A DNA stretch of 64,000 bases from Takakia lepidozioides (GCA_030704615.1 CM060734.1:10974001-11038000), one strand, 5' to 3'. Positions 45,531-57,700 are shown, counted from the first letter of the stretch. The notes: generated by a model from the letters alone, not told the origin. Numbers and translations: made by a program.

Positions 45531-45858
45531 TTACACAAAAAGTTCGAAATTAAAACACCTAAGAGGCGATGAGGATTCTGATACAACTGTTTCTTCACCG
45601 AATTCTTTTGACATGGGAGAAGACTATGCAATTCAGATGGCAAGAGAAGAAGCGACGGGGGTCTCCTATGCCGGAAAGGTTACCTCGATATCAGCCTCCA
45701 AAGGGCCTCACTTATCCAGGTAGTGATCAACCATCTCCGTCAACCAGAGACAGACCTCGGGCTCGTACACACAGTCCGCCACGAAACTCTCAACGTCAAG
45801 AAGGTGCTCACTCACAAAGGTTTTGCTAGTAGAAATCAGTAAACCGTGAGGACACGGC

Positions 45859-45880
45859 TTTTTGAGGGGGGGGAAGGGGT
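45859..45880 (+). promoter_or_regulatory. gypsy-C polypurine tract
   Basis: TTTGAGGGGGGGGAAGGGG lies immediately before the TGTTAG start of the 3' LTR, the expected place and composition for the plus-strand primer. Confidence 0.9.
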
Positions 45881-45881
45881 A

Positions 45882-46857
45882 ATGTTAGAGACTGTCGGGG
45901 ACTTAGACACTTATATGGGATGTGTAGGTACCTTAATTTTGCACAGACTGAGACCAACAGGAGCCTTAGGGGTGACAGCAGCGCACTGTAGAGGGGGTTA
46001 CACAGCCCAACACAGTCGTCACAGCCAACACAACCAACATAGCCAACACAGCCCGTCACAATCGTCACAGCAGACACAGCCGACACAGCCCGGCACAGCC
46101 ACACAGCCAGTCACAGCCCGACACAGCCAAACACAGTCGCACAGCCAGTTCACAGCCCGTCACAGTTTCACACAGCCAGTCACAGCTTGACACGGCTGTC
46201 ACGATCATAGGGAACAAAGAGTAGGACAGGGAACGACTGTGGGTAACAACACCTGCGAAGGGAACATGTTAGTTCACAGACACGGTTAGTGAGGGAAACG
46301 GTTAGAACCGCGGATAGGAGATAAAGGGGGAAACGGGGAAGGAAGGGACATCATTCGGAGGAGGACTTCTTGGTGATAGGGGATTCAGAGGAGGACTTCT
46401 TGGTGATAGAAGAGAGGGGATCGGGCAGAGATGAGGAACGGAAGTGAAGATAGAGAGAGATGATGAGTAGATGCTTGATATAGGCAAGGCTGTAATGATA
46501 TTGTAGAGCAGATTAGAGACACAATGGCTTCGCCCTGATACCTGATAAATCATAATCGGATACTTTTACGATACAATCACACTGTGTAGAGAGATCTGAG
46601 TGAAGCTGTGAAATGAATGGATGAGCTGATGGAATCCAATAGATTGATAAAGCAAACTGATACTTAATTATCAATGGTAGATAGCAACATGAATAATACC
46701 AAAAGGAAAACAAATAGGAAAAACCCCCATGATACACTAGCTGTAGGTCATGACTGATTGTTCTGCGCGGGCTGAGTACTTAGAGATTTCCAACTCTTCT
46801 ATCTTGGAGTTTCCGCCTCGAATAGCGAAGGGATGGGTGAGTAAAAGCCACGCGACA
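45882..46857 (+). repeat. gypsy-C 3' LTR, 976 bp
   Basis: It aligns with 37861-39086 from the TG start to the CGCGACA end, with a shorter CACAGCC block and scattered differences. The differences from the 5' LTR are numerous enough that the insertion is not recent. Confidence 0.9.
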
Positions 46858-47100
46858 AGGGTGCATCAAGTGTAGCCCCAGCCAAGAAGAAACAGTGATC
46901 AGGACCACTATGGTAGGCCTGGTGGTTATAACAATGGCATGGAAGGGAGGGGTAATTCAAGAGGGAATTACCAAGGAAATTCCAGAGGCAACTATCAGGG
47001 TAATCCAAGGGGGAATTACCAGCCAGGGCAGCCTGTTCATTCTGGATTAGACACCAGAATGAGATGAGAGCTCCTGTGAATGAGGGCCCAGTGGTGGCAG
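46858..47100 (+). repeat. Rearranged gypsy-C gag fragment joined to the 3' LTR
   Basis: This repeats 41355-41690 (from AGGGTGCATCA to CCCAGTGGTGGCAG) including the RGNYQGN-coding repeats, with an internal deletion that removes the last zinc knuckle. It begins at the base after the LTR. An LTR-gag junction of this sort needs a deletion or template switch. Confidence 0.85.
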
Positions 47101-48948
47101 TCTTAGGTGGCTTCTCCTCCAACTTAGCATCAACAAAGTCGAATCGGGGCCCTTCCCTCCACCCCGTCCCATCAGAAAATTGCGGTACCTGGTTTGTTGT
47201 GTAAGTGCCCGCACCATGTCATCAGCAGTGGCCACATACAAGTCACGACCTGCTTTGGTAGACTGTTGCATCCAGGCGTTGTGAACAGTCTCTGCCAAAT
47301 TACACGATGGCATGTCGGCCAAGTCCTCCAAGGACATGTCCTGCAGGAGGCATTGCATGGAAATGTGAGGAAGGAAAAGAAATGGTAGAGGTTATTCAAG
47401 TGACAATCGAACAACCCCAAATGAACAGGCACGATGCAAAGTGCAATTTGTGTTTAAGGAAAACTTGTGAGGCTACCGTCGTCATGAAAGCTCCCCACTG
47501 TCTGTACCTGAAGTGCCAGAAAACAACCAGTCCTCCAACTCCTTCAGGTGGATACCTGTAGCAGCACCAGCGGAGAACCACCAAGCCCGGATTGGCTGGT
47601 AAGTGCTCTCTGCTTCTCCCATTGAGGTGGCATTCTTGTACTTCAGACAGAGCCTTCTATGCTCCAACTGAAGGTCAGGGCGAATGCATCGCTTTGTATG
47701 ACGTGCCAGAGATTGACTCCAATGGAAGAGGCATGTGCGCTCCCTATTTTCCATGGGGACCTTAGGATCCCCAGAACCAAACACGCGCCGCACTGCATTG
47801 AAATTTGCCTGTGCACTATCAGCCATGAAGCCCGCAAAGTTTGTGTTCTGTATTCCATTGCGCTGCATGACGGTCAGGAGGGACTTCCACATGAGCATCT
47901 GGGATTCAGTGTCCTCCGACTGCATATCACAAATTGCTATGGAGAGCACACGCTGGTACGCTGGATCATACACATGGCACGCCCATGGTTGTCCAACCCT
48001 TCACCCGTTGCAGTGATCAAACATTAACCAACATTTAGCCAAATCTCCTCCAGGTTGCATTCGGCGGACAATGCTCACACCACTGCCTTGGCCCACAGCG
48101 GACATCTTGAACAAATACACTTTGGCGAGCCCTGGCCAGGGAACATACTGTTTTGAATGAATTCATAGCGACTCCTCCGTTTGAGGTCCATAATGTTGTC
48201 CATGAATCCAGCAGTGCCTGTGCCCATTTGAGTGCATTCACCTGGTTTCGAATATTGGAGAGCTCAACACGGAGAAATGGTCCATGACTGCCTCAAGGGA
48301 ATCTGCATCCAGCATTGGCTGTGTCGAATCCCCTTCACCCAGTATGTTTTTTTCCAGGAATGCCTTGCTAGCTGCAAGCGCTATAGCAGAAGTGTTGCAG
48401 AAGGGGCATTATGGAACTCTTGCTTCAGTAGATTTCTAGCGATGTCCACGCTATCCCTGCAACTCCCTTTGGACACAGGATGCTCGTGTGCACCCATATG
48501 AATTGCAGGCACGAGTCATTGTCTTGCATCGATGTGCCACCTGATACATACGAGCGTGGCAAACAGAAACACAGGACGGGGAAAGTTTGCAGAACCTGCA
48601 CACAAAAGTATTGGTATTGGGAGGTGCAAGCCCTGGGGTGAAAGGATTCAGGGGCACACCTTCCCACTCACTTTCGTTTGGCTGAGCGCTGTTTCTCAGC
48701 CGAGGGCAAGAAATATTCAGGCACTTGCAATGCCAACGCAAACCGACCTCCGAAATTTCAAGCCAATGTCGTTATGGATGTTCGAAGTTTTTGTCCTGCA
48801 CCAAGGATGTCCGTCATGTTTCTTGTCCATGCCCTGCAGAAGCCCAGCAGTCCACTGGAGACGTGGGAGGGTTGAGCTCAAACAAGATGTCCCCATCAAA
48901 CTGAGCTGGCACGTATTGAACACGTTGCACTGGAAGGGACTCCCAATC
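47101..48948 (-). pseudogene. MULE-like transposase, copy C
   Basis: A diverged paralogue of copies A and B. From its cut N-terminus it reads VQYVPAQFDGDILFELNPP (compare VTFLPPEVDGNVIFEFPP in copy B) and a Cys-rich finger (FVCRFCKLSPSCVSVCHAR). The catalytic region has QSEDTESQMLMWKSL, FAGFMADSAQANFNAVRRVF and TCLFHWSQSLARH. A 136-bp intron (47341-47476) is followed by DMSLEDLADMPSCNLAETVH, the same position as in copies A and B. The N-terminus is replaced by gypsy-C gag at 48949. Several stops interrupt the region 48030-48440. Confidence 0.75.
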
Positions 48949-50155
48949 ATGCACTCGTTTAAGAATATTTTCTTTACATCCGTCTGGCAATTCCAAGAAC
49001 CTTTGAAAGAATCGTTTGGACAATCTTTCTTCCTTCGTTCCACAGGGAATTTGATTCACTTCAAATTCTTTAATGGTCCAACCACCATGATCCCACCAGA
49101 TGCCTGTCACATCTGGGTTCATGTCCCAGGTCCCCATTATGGTCGCCAAAATTCGCGCGGCTTTTACTCACCATCCCTTCACTATCCGAGGCGGAAACAT
49201 CCCTAATCCGAGGCGGCAAAACTCCAAGAGGAAAGTTGAAATCTCTAAGTACTCAGCCCGCGCAGAACATCAGTCATGACCTACAGCTAGTGTATCATGG
49301 GGGTGTTTCCTATGCGTTTCCCTTTCCGCATTCATCTTAACTACCTTTGGCATTGATAAGTAAGTATCAGTTTGCTTCATCAATCTAGTTTCCTTCACTC
49401 ATCCATTTCAATCCACAGCTTCTCTCAGATCTCTCTACACAGTGTGATTGTATCGTATATGTATCAGGATTATGATTTATCAGGTATCAGGCCGAAGCCA
49501 TTATGTCTCTAATCTGCTCTCCAATATCACTACAGCTTGCATATAACAAGCATCTACTATCTCTTTTCTCCTTCATCGTGCTCTCCATCTCTTGCCTCCG
49601 ATCTCCGCTCCAGCCTGACTCCGAAGTCCTCCTCCGAATAATGATGATCCCCCTTCATTCCCCGTTTCTCCCTTTATCCTCCTATCCGTGGTTCTAACCG
49701 TTTCCCTCTCTAACCGTCGTCTGTGAACTAACATGTTCCCTTCACAGGTGGTGTTCCCCACAGTCGTTCCTGTCCTACTCTTCGAACCCTATTATCGTGA
49801 CAGCTGTGTCAAGCGGTGATTGGCTGTGTTTGGCTGTGTCGGGCTGTGACGGGCTGTGACTGGCTGTGTGGGCTGTGTCTGCTGTGACGACTGTGACGGG
49901 CTGTGTGGGCTGCGTCTGCTGTGACGACTGTTGACGGGCTGTGTCGGCTGTGTGGGCTGTGACGACTGTGACGGGCTGGGTCGGCTGTGGGCTGTGACGA
50001 CTGTGACGGGCTGTGTCGGCTGTGACGACTGTGTAACCCCCCTCTACAGTGCGCTGCTGTCACCCCTAAGGCTCCTGTTGGTCTCAGTCTGTGCAAAATT
50101 AAGGGTACCCTACAGATCCCGTATAAGTGTCTAAGTCCCCTACAGTCCTCTAACA
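48949..50155 (-). repeat. gypsy-C fragment (LTR plus start of gag), inverted
   Basis: On the minus strand 50155 begins TGTTAGAGGACTG and runs through a complete LTR, minisatellite included, to 49151. The PBS (TTTTGGCGACC) and ~190 bp of gag leader and coding (DVTGIWWDHGGWTIKEFEVN ... KENILKRVHD) follow, ending at 48949. It is embedded between MULE copy B (right) and MULE copy C (left). The LTR 3' terminal CA is mutated (GCGAAT). Confidence 0.88.
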
Positions 50156-52080
50156 AGGAGGAGTGGACCGATTCTGCCATATTCGTGTTCGGCATGTCCG
50201 TGTTGGAATCCAAGCACCGCTCCTAGAAGGACACAAACAATGGTGAGGGACCAATCGAAATGTCCGTAACAGAAAGACAAATGAACGAAATTGACAGCAG
50301 CCTACCTCCCGCATGTACTGTCCGAACTGTCGATACCGAAAATGCCACCACCCCAACCAGCTGTGCAATGCTCCCAGATTGGTTGTCTCCACTGCACCTG
50401 ACGTGTTCCACCAAGCCTCGATGATAGCAAACTTAACCTCCGCGTCATCAAATGTGGGTGCATCCTTCCACGCCGTACAAAGGACACGGTGTTCAGCCTG
50501 GAATGAGCTAGCAACAAATTTGGTAGTGTAGTGGGATAGACTCTGCATCCAATGGAATCCACAGGATCTCTCTTTCCCCTCCATTGGAACATTGGGGTCC
50601 TCACCGTACACACGCCGCACCGCTGCCCAGTTGGCCTGAGCGTTGTCTGCCATGAATCCCCTGAAATTGGGCTCTGGCAATCCCGCCCTTGCCATCTGCT
50701 CGTTTATGCCCTCCCACAGATGCATCTCGGACTGTGTGTCCTCCCCTTTCATCTCGCACATTGCAATCGTCATGAGCCTCTTGGAGTGATAGTCATAAAC
50801 ATGCGCACCCATAGTCACCCACTGATGGTTTGTAATTCGCTTGATGTGATCAAACATCACCCAAGCATTCGACAAGTTTCCAGTTGTCATGCGAGTGACC
50901 AAGTCGACTCCACTCCCAGGCCCACACGTCGACATTTTGAAAATGTAACAACGATCGGATTCGCTGCCTTGCCCTGGAAACCTGCTACCTTGGATGTAGT
51001 CATATCCAGTCATTCGTTTCACCTCCAGGATTGAGTACATGTCCGACCCCCTGCCGAACTCCTGCTTGCAAGATACGATGTGATTCCGCACATTCGGACT
51101 ACAAACGTGCGAGACGGACTCCAAGAGGTCACGCATCTCGTCTTCGGTCAAGGGCTCTCGGTCGGAACCATCTTCAGACATGATTTTGCCAAGAGCAATC
51201 TTGTGGGCTGCCTTCAGCTGAATCTGCTTTGGTCTGGCTCCGGGCTCAATTTCACCTCCTCTTTTATGATGTCGTGTGCTTCCTGCACAGCCTCACGCAT
51301 GTTGCCTCTCGCCAAGGGGTGGCAGTGGACCCCAACGTGTATGCAAGCTCTAGTCAAGTCCGGGAGCAAATGGATTACGTAATATTGCTTGGCTCTGCAC
51401 ATGGACATGCACGTCGGTGGTTCTTTGCAATGTGCACACTTGAAAGAACCCGCAGGAGCTTGGCTGGAGACAATGAATGGATGATGCGTTGTGCCAGTCC
51501 AATCCGTCTCGTTTCTCCGCCCTCCTTTGGAGAGAAAGTGGAAGCAGGTGGGATTGAGGCACCTCAGCTTCCCCGCACAGAGGACTATCGTACACGAACA
51601 CCATCAGCAATTTTCGTGCTACTGGTCTTCGTCACACACCAGGGGTGTCCATCATGCTTTCGATCCATGTCTGTTAACATCCCGGAGGCTTTGTTTGACG
51701 AAGAAAACAGGTGGAAACTCGAAGATGACATTGCCATCGACTTCGGGAGGCAGAAACGTTACCTTTCTGACTGGAAATTTGGCATAGTCGAGAGCAGCCA
51801 GCTCGGAGCGAGAACCATCGAGGTGATGTTGTCGTAGGAGCTGCACAATGGACCGGGTTGGAGTTATGCTCGAGGGCACATGCGTAGCACCGACAGAGAC
51901 GTCCATGCCGGATTTGAACGACCGTGTGGAGGACATGGGTACCTCAATGCAATCATCTTCCTCGTCGGAAATGTCGAATACGTCCACACGAGAAGCTATG
52001 GAGGGTCTTGACGGTCCAGGTCAGGAATGATTATCGTTGCATACCTCTCTGTTGGCAGTGGCCGCCTCTCGGTTTCCGGA
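50156..52080 (-). pseudogene. MULE-like transposase, copy B (best preserved)
   Basis: The central frame (50306-51181) is open for ~290 residues. It reads MSEDGSDREPLTEDEMRDLL, YDYIQGSRFPGQGSESDR, FKMSTCGPGSGVDLVTRM, ITNHQWVTMGAHVYDYHSKR, GEDTQSEMHLWEGINEQ, FRGFMADNAQANWAAVRRVY and RSCGFHWMQSLSHYTTKF. I read this as a Mutator-like DDE fold. An 83-bp intron (50223-50305) precedes CLDSNTDMPNTNMAES, where a gypsy-C LTR interrupts the exon at 50155. Upstream are a zinc finger (CAHCKEPPTCMSMCRAKQ) and an acidic N-terminus with SDEEDD, the latter cut by a TGA. The SWIM finger expected at the C-terminus is missing here. Confidence 0.72.
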
Positions 52081-52812
52081 CTCCTTTGTGGATGGTGTGG
52101 GCAGCGACTGATTCGGAAAGGGAATGGGCATTCCCACAGCTCGGTACAGGATGGTGTCTGATGGGGGAACGTGCCATTCGATTCCGCAACCTCCGTCGTT
52201 ACCTAGCACGACAATGGTCTCGTCAACCTGTCCAGGAACATCCTTCCTTTCTTCTTCCAAATAAACTGTGCCCGGTTTGAGCTTGAATTTGGAACAAAGG
52301 TAAGTTTCAGTCACTCTGCAAAGTCCTCCCTCGTTTGGGATCCAGGCTCCCCCAAGTTGCGGAGGACAGCAAACTATAGCGTAGGAATTCGGAGCCATCG
52401 AACACCGCACGGAGTTGGCAAGTGCGAGGTTCAGTATAGCGACAGACCAAGGCTCACAGGCACCATGCGGAGTCCATCGACGATTGGAAGTCGCACATTG
52501 AAGTGGAAAGTATTGTTTCAAGCTACATGCATGAAGGTGGGAGGTTTGATTCCATAGCCAGTAAGTATGACAATGATGGCCGATTTGGCGACGAAATAAC
52601 ATCTCCTGACAGTTTCTCCTGAGGGTGGATCCAGCAGTATTCTCGGTGCAGACAGGAACGTTCGCACTGACAAGTGCCAGGACTGTTAGTTAAAACGGTC
52701 AAACAACCAAGTTGTGCTCATCAAGACTAGCCGCAATGTTGTTTCGGAACAATGCAACCCATTGAGGTTCCAGATTTCCCGTCCTGAGTGATTCTTTCGA
52801 TTGCTGGTGGAC
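52081..52812. other. 5' flank of MULE copy B; no certain gene
   Basis: The minus strand is open over 52021-52602 (193 codons; LCRVTETYLCSKFKLKPGTV, VDETIVVLGNDGGCGIEWHV), continuous with the copy B N-terminus apart from a TGA at 52021. It may be the transposase's own N-terminal extension or an unrelated exon. Between 52603 and 52812 nothing is seen; the palindromic array begins at 52813. Confidence 0.35.
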
Positions 52813-54432
52813 GGAAATACGGCGCCGCATTTCCGTATTGCTTCTTGGTCATGCACCAGAGCGACGGAAATGCGGCACCGAGTTTCCGTCCGGGGGAAAC
52901 CTTTATACTCTCCAGAACGGAAATGCGGTAACGCATTTCCATCCAGCAAGCACGGTATGTGAAGGTAGAACGGAAATGCGGTACCGCATTTCCATTCTGA
53001 TTGAGAATTATGAACAACGAGAACGGAAATGCGGTACCGCATTTCCGTTCTGATTGAGAATTATGAACAACGAGAACAGAAATGCGGCACCGCATTTCCG
53101 TCCGAGTCGCACTTTTCCGACATTCCAGAACGGAAATGCGGCGCCGCATTTCCATTTTGTATCTGATGCATGGAGCTGAGGGATAGAAATGCTGCAGCAC
53201 ATTTCCGTCCTTAAAAGACATTCATACTCTCCATAACGGAAATGCGGTACCGCATTTCCATCCAACAAGCACGGTATGTGAAGGTGGAACGGAAATGCGG
53301 TACCGCATTTCCGTTCTGATTGAGAATTATGAACAACGGGAACAGAAATGCGGCACCGCATTTCTGTCGAGTCGCACTTTTCCGACATTCCAGAACGGAA
53401 ATGCGGCGCCGCATTTCCATTTTGTATCTGATGCATGGAGCCGAGTGCGATTCCGACCGCTTGAGACAGCGCAGTTCCGACCGCTTGAGACTTCATACTA
53501 TCCAGAACGGAAATGCGGTACCGCATTTCCGTTCTGACTGAAAATCGTGAACCATCGGAAATGAAATGCGGCAGCGCATTTCCATCCGAGTCGCACCTCC
53601 CAACATTCCAGAACGGAAATGCGGCACCGCATTTCCGTTCTGATGAAATATCCTGAAACATCGGAACTGAAATGCGGTACCGCATTTCCGTCGGAGTCGC
53701 ACCTTCAGACATTCCAAAACGGAAATGCGGCGCCGCATTTTCGTTTTGTATGTGAGGCATGGAGCTGTGGAACGAAAATGCGGCACAACATTTCCGCCAA
53801 CGTCAGACGTTAATACTCTACAGAACGGAAATGCGGTACCGCATTTCCGTTCTGACTGAAAATCGTGCGCAACGGGAACAGAAATGCGGTGCGTCCGAGT
53901 CGCACCTTCCGACATTCTAGAACGAAAATGCGGCGCCGCATTTCCGTTTTGTATATGGGGCCTGGAGCTGTGGTACGGAAATGTGGTGCCGCATTTCCAT
54001 CCATGTGAGACCTTCAAACTTTCCAGACCGGAAATGCGGCACCGCATTTCTGTCCAGGTGAGACTTCTATACTTTCCCGAACGGAAATGTGGCACGGCAT
54101 TTCCGTTCATCAACTAACGTATGTGAAGGGGGAACGGAAATGCAGTACCGCATTTCCGTTCACATTGAAAATCATGAACCACGGGAACTGAAATGTTGTG
54201 CCTCATTTCCGTCTGAATCGCACCTTTCGACATTCCAGAACGGAAATGCGGCGCCGCATTTCCCTTTTGTATCTCATACATGGAGCTGTGGGACGGAAAT
54301 GCGGTACCGTATTTCCGTTCAACAACTAAGGTATGTGAAGGTGGAACGGAAATGCGGTGCCGCATTTCTTCCAACAAGTACGGATGTGTAGCTTCGTGAT
54401 GGTACTTAACGGAAATGCGGCGCCGCATTCGC
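52813..54432. repeat. Array of 30 palindromes with a 53-bp period
   Basis: A 22-bp palindrome (left arm GGAAATGCGG, 2-bp centre, right arm CCGCATTTCC) occurs about every 53 bp. Starts are 52813, 52866, 52919, 52972, 53025, 53078, 53132, 53185, 53238, 53291, 53344, 53397, then 53509, 53562, 53615, 53668, 53721, 53774, 53827, 53880 (half deleted), 53924, 53977, 54030, 54083, 54136, 54189, 54242, 54294, 54348, 54411. The centre is TA, CG, CA or TG. Spacers are ~31 bp and fall into five classes that recur in the same order in the left half, giving a ~265-bp higher-order unit. In some units the flanks GAAC/GTTC extend the palindrome to 30 bp. All three frames stay open on both strands, so long ORFs here are artefacts. 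Confidence 0.95.
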
Positions 54433-54781
54433 ATTTTCACTCCAACTCATCAGACGCTGGGACGGAAATGCCTTGAAATGTGAACACGTGGAGCAACGGA
54501 ATTGCTGCACATGTCGGCACTCTATCTGACTGAAGGGGCATGAGGCGGCGCGGCCTGACCGTTGGATAATGATGTTTGTTTTTCGGACGGCAGGCGTACC
54601 CTGAACGATTCGAATTTCGTAATGACGCAAACTCCACGAGGAGACACTTTCGTCCAACCCTTTCGAACCCAAGTGGTGCATCACCGCCGTTTCATCTACT
54701 TTTGTCGTGTCTCCTCAGTCACCCCTCTCGCGCCCTTTCCATCTGCACTCTTTGCCCCTTTTCCCTCTCTCTGTTCTTCTT
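54433..54781 (+). other. Upstream region of PM2
   Basis: Between the array and the first PM2 ATG. It contains a C/T-rich tract (54715-54780, CCCTCTCGCGCCCTTTCC and on) like a plant initiator region. No TATA box was identified. Short ORFs are not convincing. Confidence 0.4.
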
Positions 54782-57700
54782 ATGCTCGAACCTGAGAGGG
54801 GGGGAGTTCGTGCACCAGACAGGAGACCTCGTCGCAAGCTCCGGAAATTATACTTCGGACGTAGGCCAATGCCGAAGGGGAGGAAGCAGATGCGTCTACA
54901 GGAGGAGATTGCCATCTCCGAGCAGCAGGCCACTCAGGCAACCCAGCCACCAGTGAGAGCTCCATGCGATCGGGCTGCGCGCAGCTGATCGAGCACCGAA
55001 CCCCCCATTTTGCTTCTGTAATTCTTAGACTGAATGCTAGGAGACTTGAATGCAGAACATGTTTGCATGCCTAACAGGAAAGGTGGACGTGCTGGAGGGA
55101 TCGCAGGAATCCGAAGAGCCGCAGGAAGAGTCCGAGGAGCTAGCTGCAGCACGTACACCCACCCGATCCCCGAGCGCGGGTATTCCTGCCGGGCCTAGCC
55201 CTGTGCGATTCAAAGACGCGGCTTCGAAGGGCAAGTTCAAAGCCCCAGAGATCGACTCGCGTTCTTGGTCATGGAGAATCGCCAGCAGGGGTCGGGCCCT
55301 TCTCCAGCAAAGTCGAAGAAGAAGCAGCCCGTCCCTCTACTGGCTTCTGAACCGGCTCAGGCCGATTCACCCCCCCCAACGCGAATGAAGCAGCAGGGTA
55401 AAAGACAGATTCAATTGCAGCAGACACCTTCACCTGCAAGGATGAGGAAGCAGAAGGCAATCAGGGCGACGGCCGAACAATCTCCCGCAAAACCGCTTCC
55501 ACGAGCTGAAGCTCAGTTCCTGGAGGATTTCCCGCCTGCAGATGTTGGGGCCGACTCTGCTGCAGCGAAGGCAATGGGATCGACCGTTGATCTCGATTTG
55601 GTACCGGAGGAGGGTGCTGCCGCTCAACGTTCGCAGCAAGACCTCACCACCGATGAGCAAGCAGGCCCGGAGGAGGCCTCTGCAATGGCAGAATTGCCCG
55701 CAGACAGGCCCCAGAGTGCAGCTCCAGTTGAGGATGCTCCAGCTGCTCAGCCACTACCGGCACCTACAGACATGTCTCCGGAGGATTTCAAAAGTGCAGC
55801 GGATAAAATGTTGGAGGAGACACACAGTAGCATTGGCAGAGTTCTGGGCAGCAGGGTATTCCAGCGGACTCTTCGAATCCCACTCTGTCGCATGGTCTCC
55901 CTTCCCATCGTCAGGCAGGCCCTTCCCGGAGATGTGGATAAGCTCAAGTTCGCATTTCGAGAAGGGTACCGTCTGGGATCGGCAGCGTTTTACGTTTCCA
56001 TTGAGAATGAGGACGGCGAAACTCGTGGACCCACTGCCGATGAATTGTCAACGTGGGATACCCACTGGCACACTCGCAACGACGAATTCGAGGCGACGCT
56101 GAAGGGTGATCCAGACTTCGGCCATATGTCGGGTAAAATGTTCTTTGTGTGGGACGGGAATCACCGACTTCTCGCCTGGTGGGAGTACATCAAGCAGAAC
56201 CATGCCAAGCACATTGGCTGGCATTACATGGTGGAGTGTGTCATCCTGAAGGTGAAGGCGGCAGACTCCTCCCTGCTCAAGAATGCCATGGCGGACCTCA
56301 ACTCGTAAGATACTCATACCCTCCCTAGCACGTTCGAAATGCGGTGCCGCATTTCGGTTTCCATTCTGGTTTGTTTCCGTGCTTCCGTGTACTGAACTGG
56401 AGAGTGTGCCTTGCAGGGTCACTGAGAATGCGTACGTGCATACCCACATGGCACATATGCTGTACAGGGTGAGGAAAACTGGTCTCACTGATCCGCAGAT
56501 GTTTGCGGAAATGCTGGAGCCCGAGCTCATTCAGAAAGCCGTTGCAAAAACAGACCGGACATGGTATCGTCTCACTATGGATGGAATGGTGGAGGTGATA
56601 TACGAAGTAAGTCGTCCTCCAATTTCCCTCTGCTCATCCTTCCCCAATTTCCAGTAATCTTTCCACATGAATCGAATGTAACGCTTCTGCATGTTTTTGT
56701 TGGCAGTCAAACATCAAGCTGGATTTGGCCCATGCCAAACGCTTCTTCATGGAAAGTGAGGGGCAGGTCAAAACGTTGCAGTCATTGACTGAGCACTTGA
56801 AGGAAGCCGGTGTCAAGTCCAGAACCAAATACAAGTCAAAGCTTGTGAAGCTGGTGGCAATTGCAGATCCGGCACTTGGAAAGGACTTCATCCCCGAGAT
56901 TGCAAAACACTATTCTCGGGCCATGCAGCCGACCATGCAATTGGAGAAACTGCATCACCTCTCAACGGCATGTGTGGAGGCGAAAGAGAAGGTGAGGTTT
57001 CAATGCACTGAAGTTCCTTCCTAGCAATAGCCACTCTCTTCCAGCTCCTGACATTGGATCGGAAATGGCAGACACGGTGGCTGTCGATCTGGAATGCATC
57101 CGAGAGCATAAGGACAATGTGGTCTTTTCCACTGGAAGTTTCCGACCCTGCAGTGGATGTGTGGCTCAACCGTATGACTTGGTGGTTCCAGGTAATTCAA
57201 GGTACTTCCCCAGATTTGCTTTTCTGAAATGAATTCCCTGAACTGCTACGTGACAATGCATTTGGGAATCGCAGGTAATGTCGAATGCGAAGGAGCAAGT
57301 CGTAATGCACACAAATTCGTTCGGCTTGTACGTCAAATGGGATGGAACACAGACATTGGAAGACTACGTGACACGTTTCAGATGTGCGTACAAGGACAAC
57401 CTTTTCGCCAGAGAGCTACAGACAGCAAGAAGGAGCGTGGAGTTTACACATCAGGAGGGAGCGGGGAAAGCTGCAATGCGAATTGTTTACAGGTGAAGCA
57501 CAGCTGCCCTTGTATGCGAAGCCTGGTTACGAGGTTTGTCTCGGAAATGCGGCACCGCATTCGCATTTTATGTTTTCGGTGGCACTCTGCGAGTAGGTTG
57601 GTCTCAACTTTTGCTCACGCATGCTGACTGCCTTGCAGGTATATGAAATACGTGCTCCTTCAGACAGGGGCCCTGGCTCAAGAGCCCCCGTTCTTCATGG

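Larger units (their letters stand above)
37861..46857 (+). mobile_element. gypsy-C: large decayed Ty3/gypsy retrotransposon
   Basis: Plus-strand element with two LTRs (37861-39086 and 45882-46857), a PBS at 39087, gag with zinc knuckles, retropepsin, and remnants of RT, RNase H and integrase in that order. A polypurine tract lies directly before the 3' LTR. The bases beside the two ends (ACCAC and AGGGT) do not match as a target duplication, and gag sequence abuts the 3' LTR, so the ends have recombined. The coding region is split into many frames. No chromodomain is visible. Confidence 0.92.

Noticed and set aside
47099-47125. A 26-bp near-match to gypsy-A gag (GTCTTAGGTGGC...) next to MULE copy C
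   Set aside because: It is too short to call an inserted gypsy-A piece; the frame also reads sensibly as part of the transposase end.
53008-54113. Long ORFs across the palindrome array (up to 250 codons)
   Set aside because: The palindrome has no stop in any frame and the 53-bp unit cycles through all three frames, so long frames on both strands are expected by chance.
52813-54432. CRISPR array
   Set aside because: The even repeat-spacer spacing is CRISPR-like. But the spacers belong to a few recurring classes, repeats are imperfect, no cas genes are near and the host is eukaryotic. It is a palindromic satellite.
55050-55388. Separate small gene in the 112-codon frame
   Set aside because: It overlaps the PM2 5' region, has an acidic composition like the PM1 N-terminus, and is better read as a PM2 exon with an unresolved frame change.
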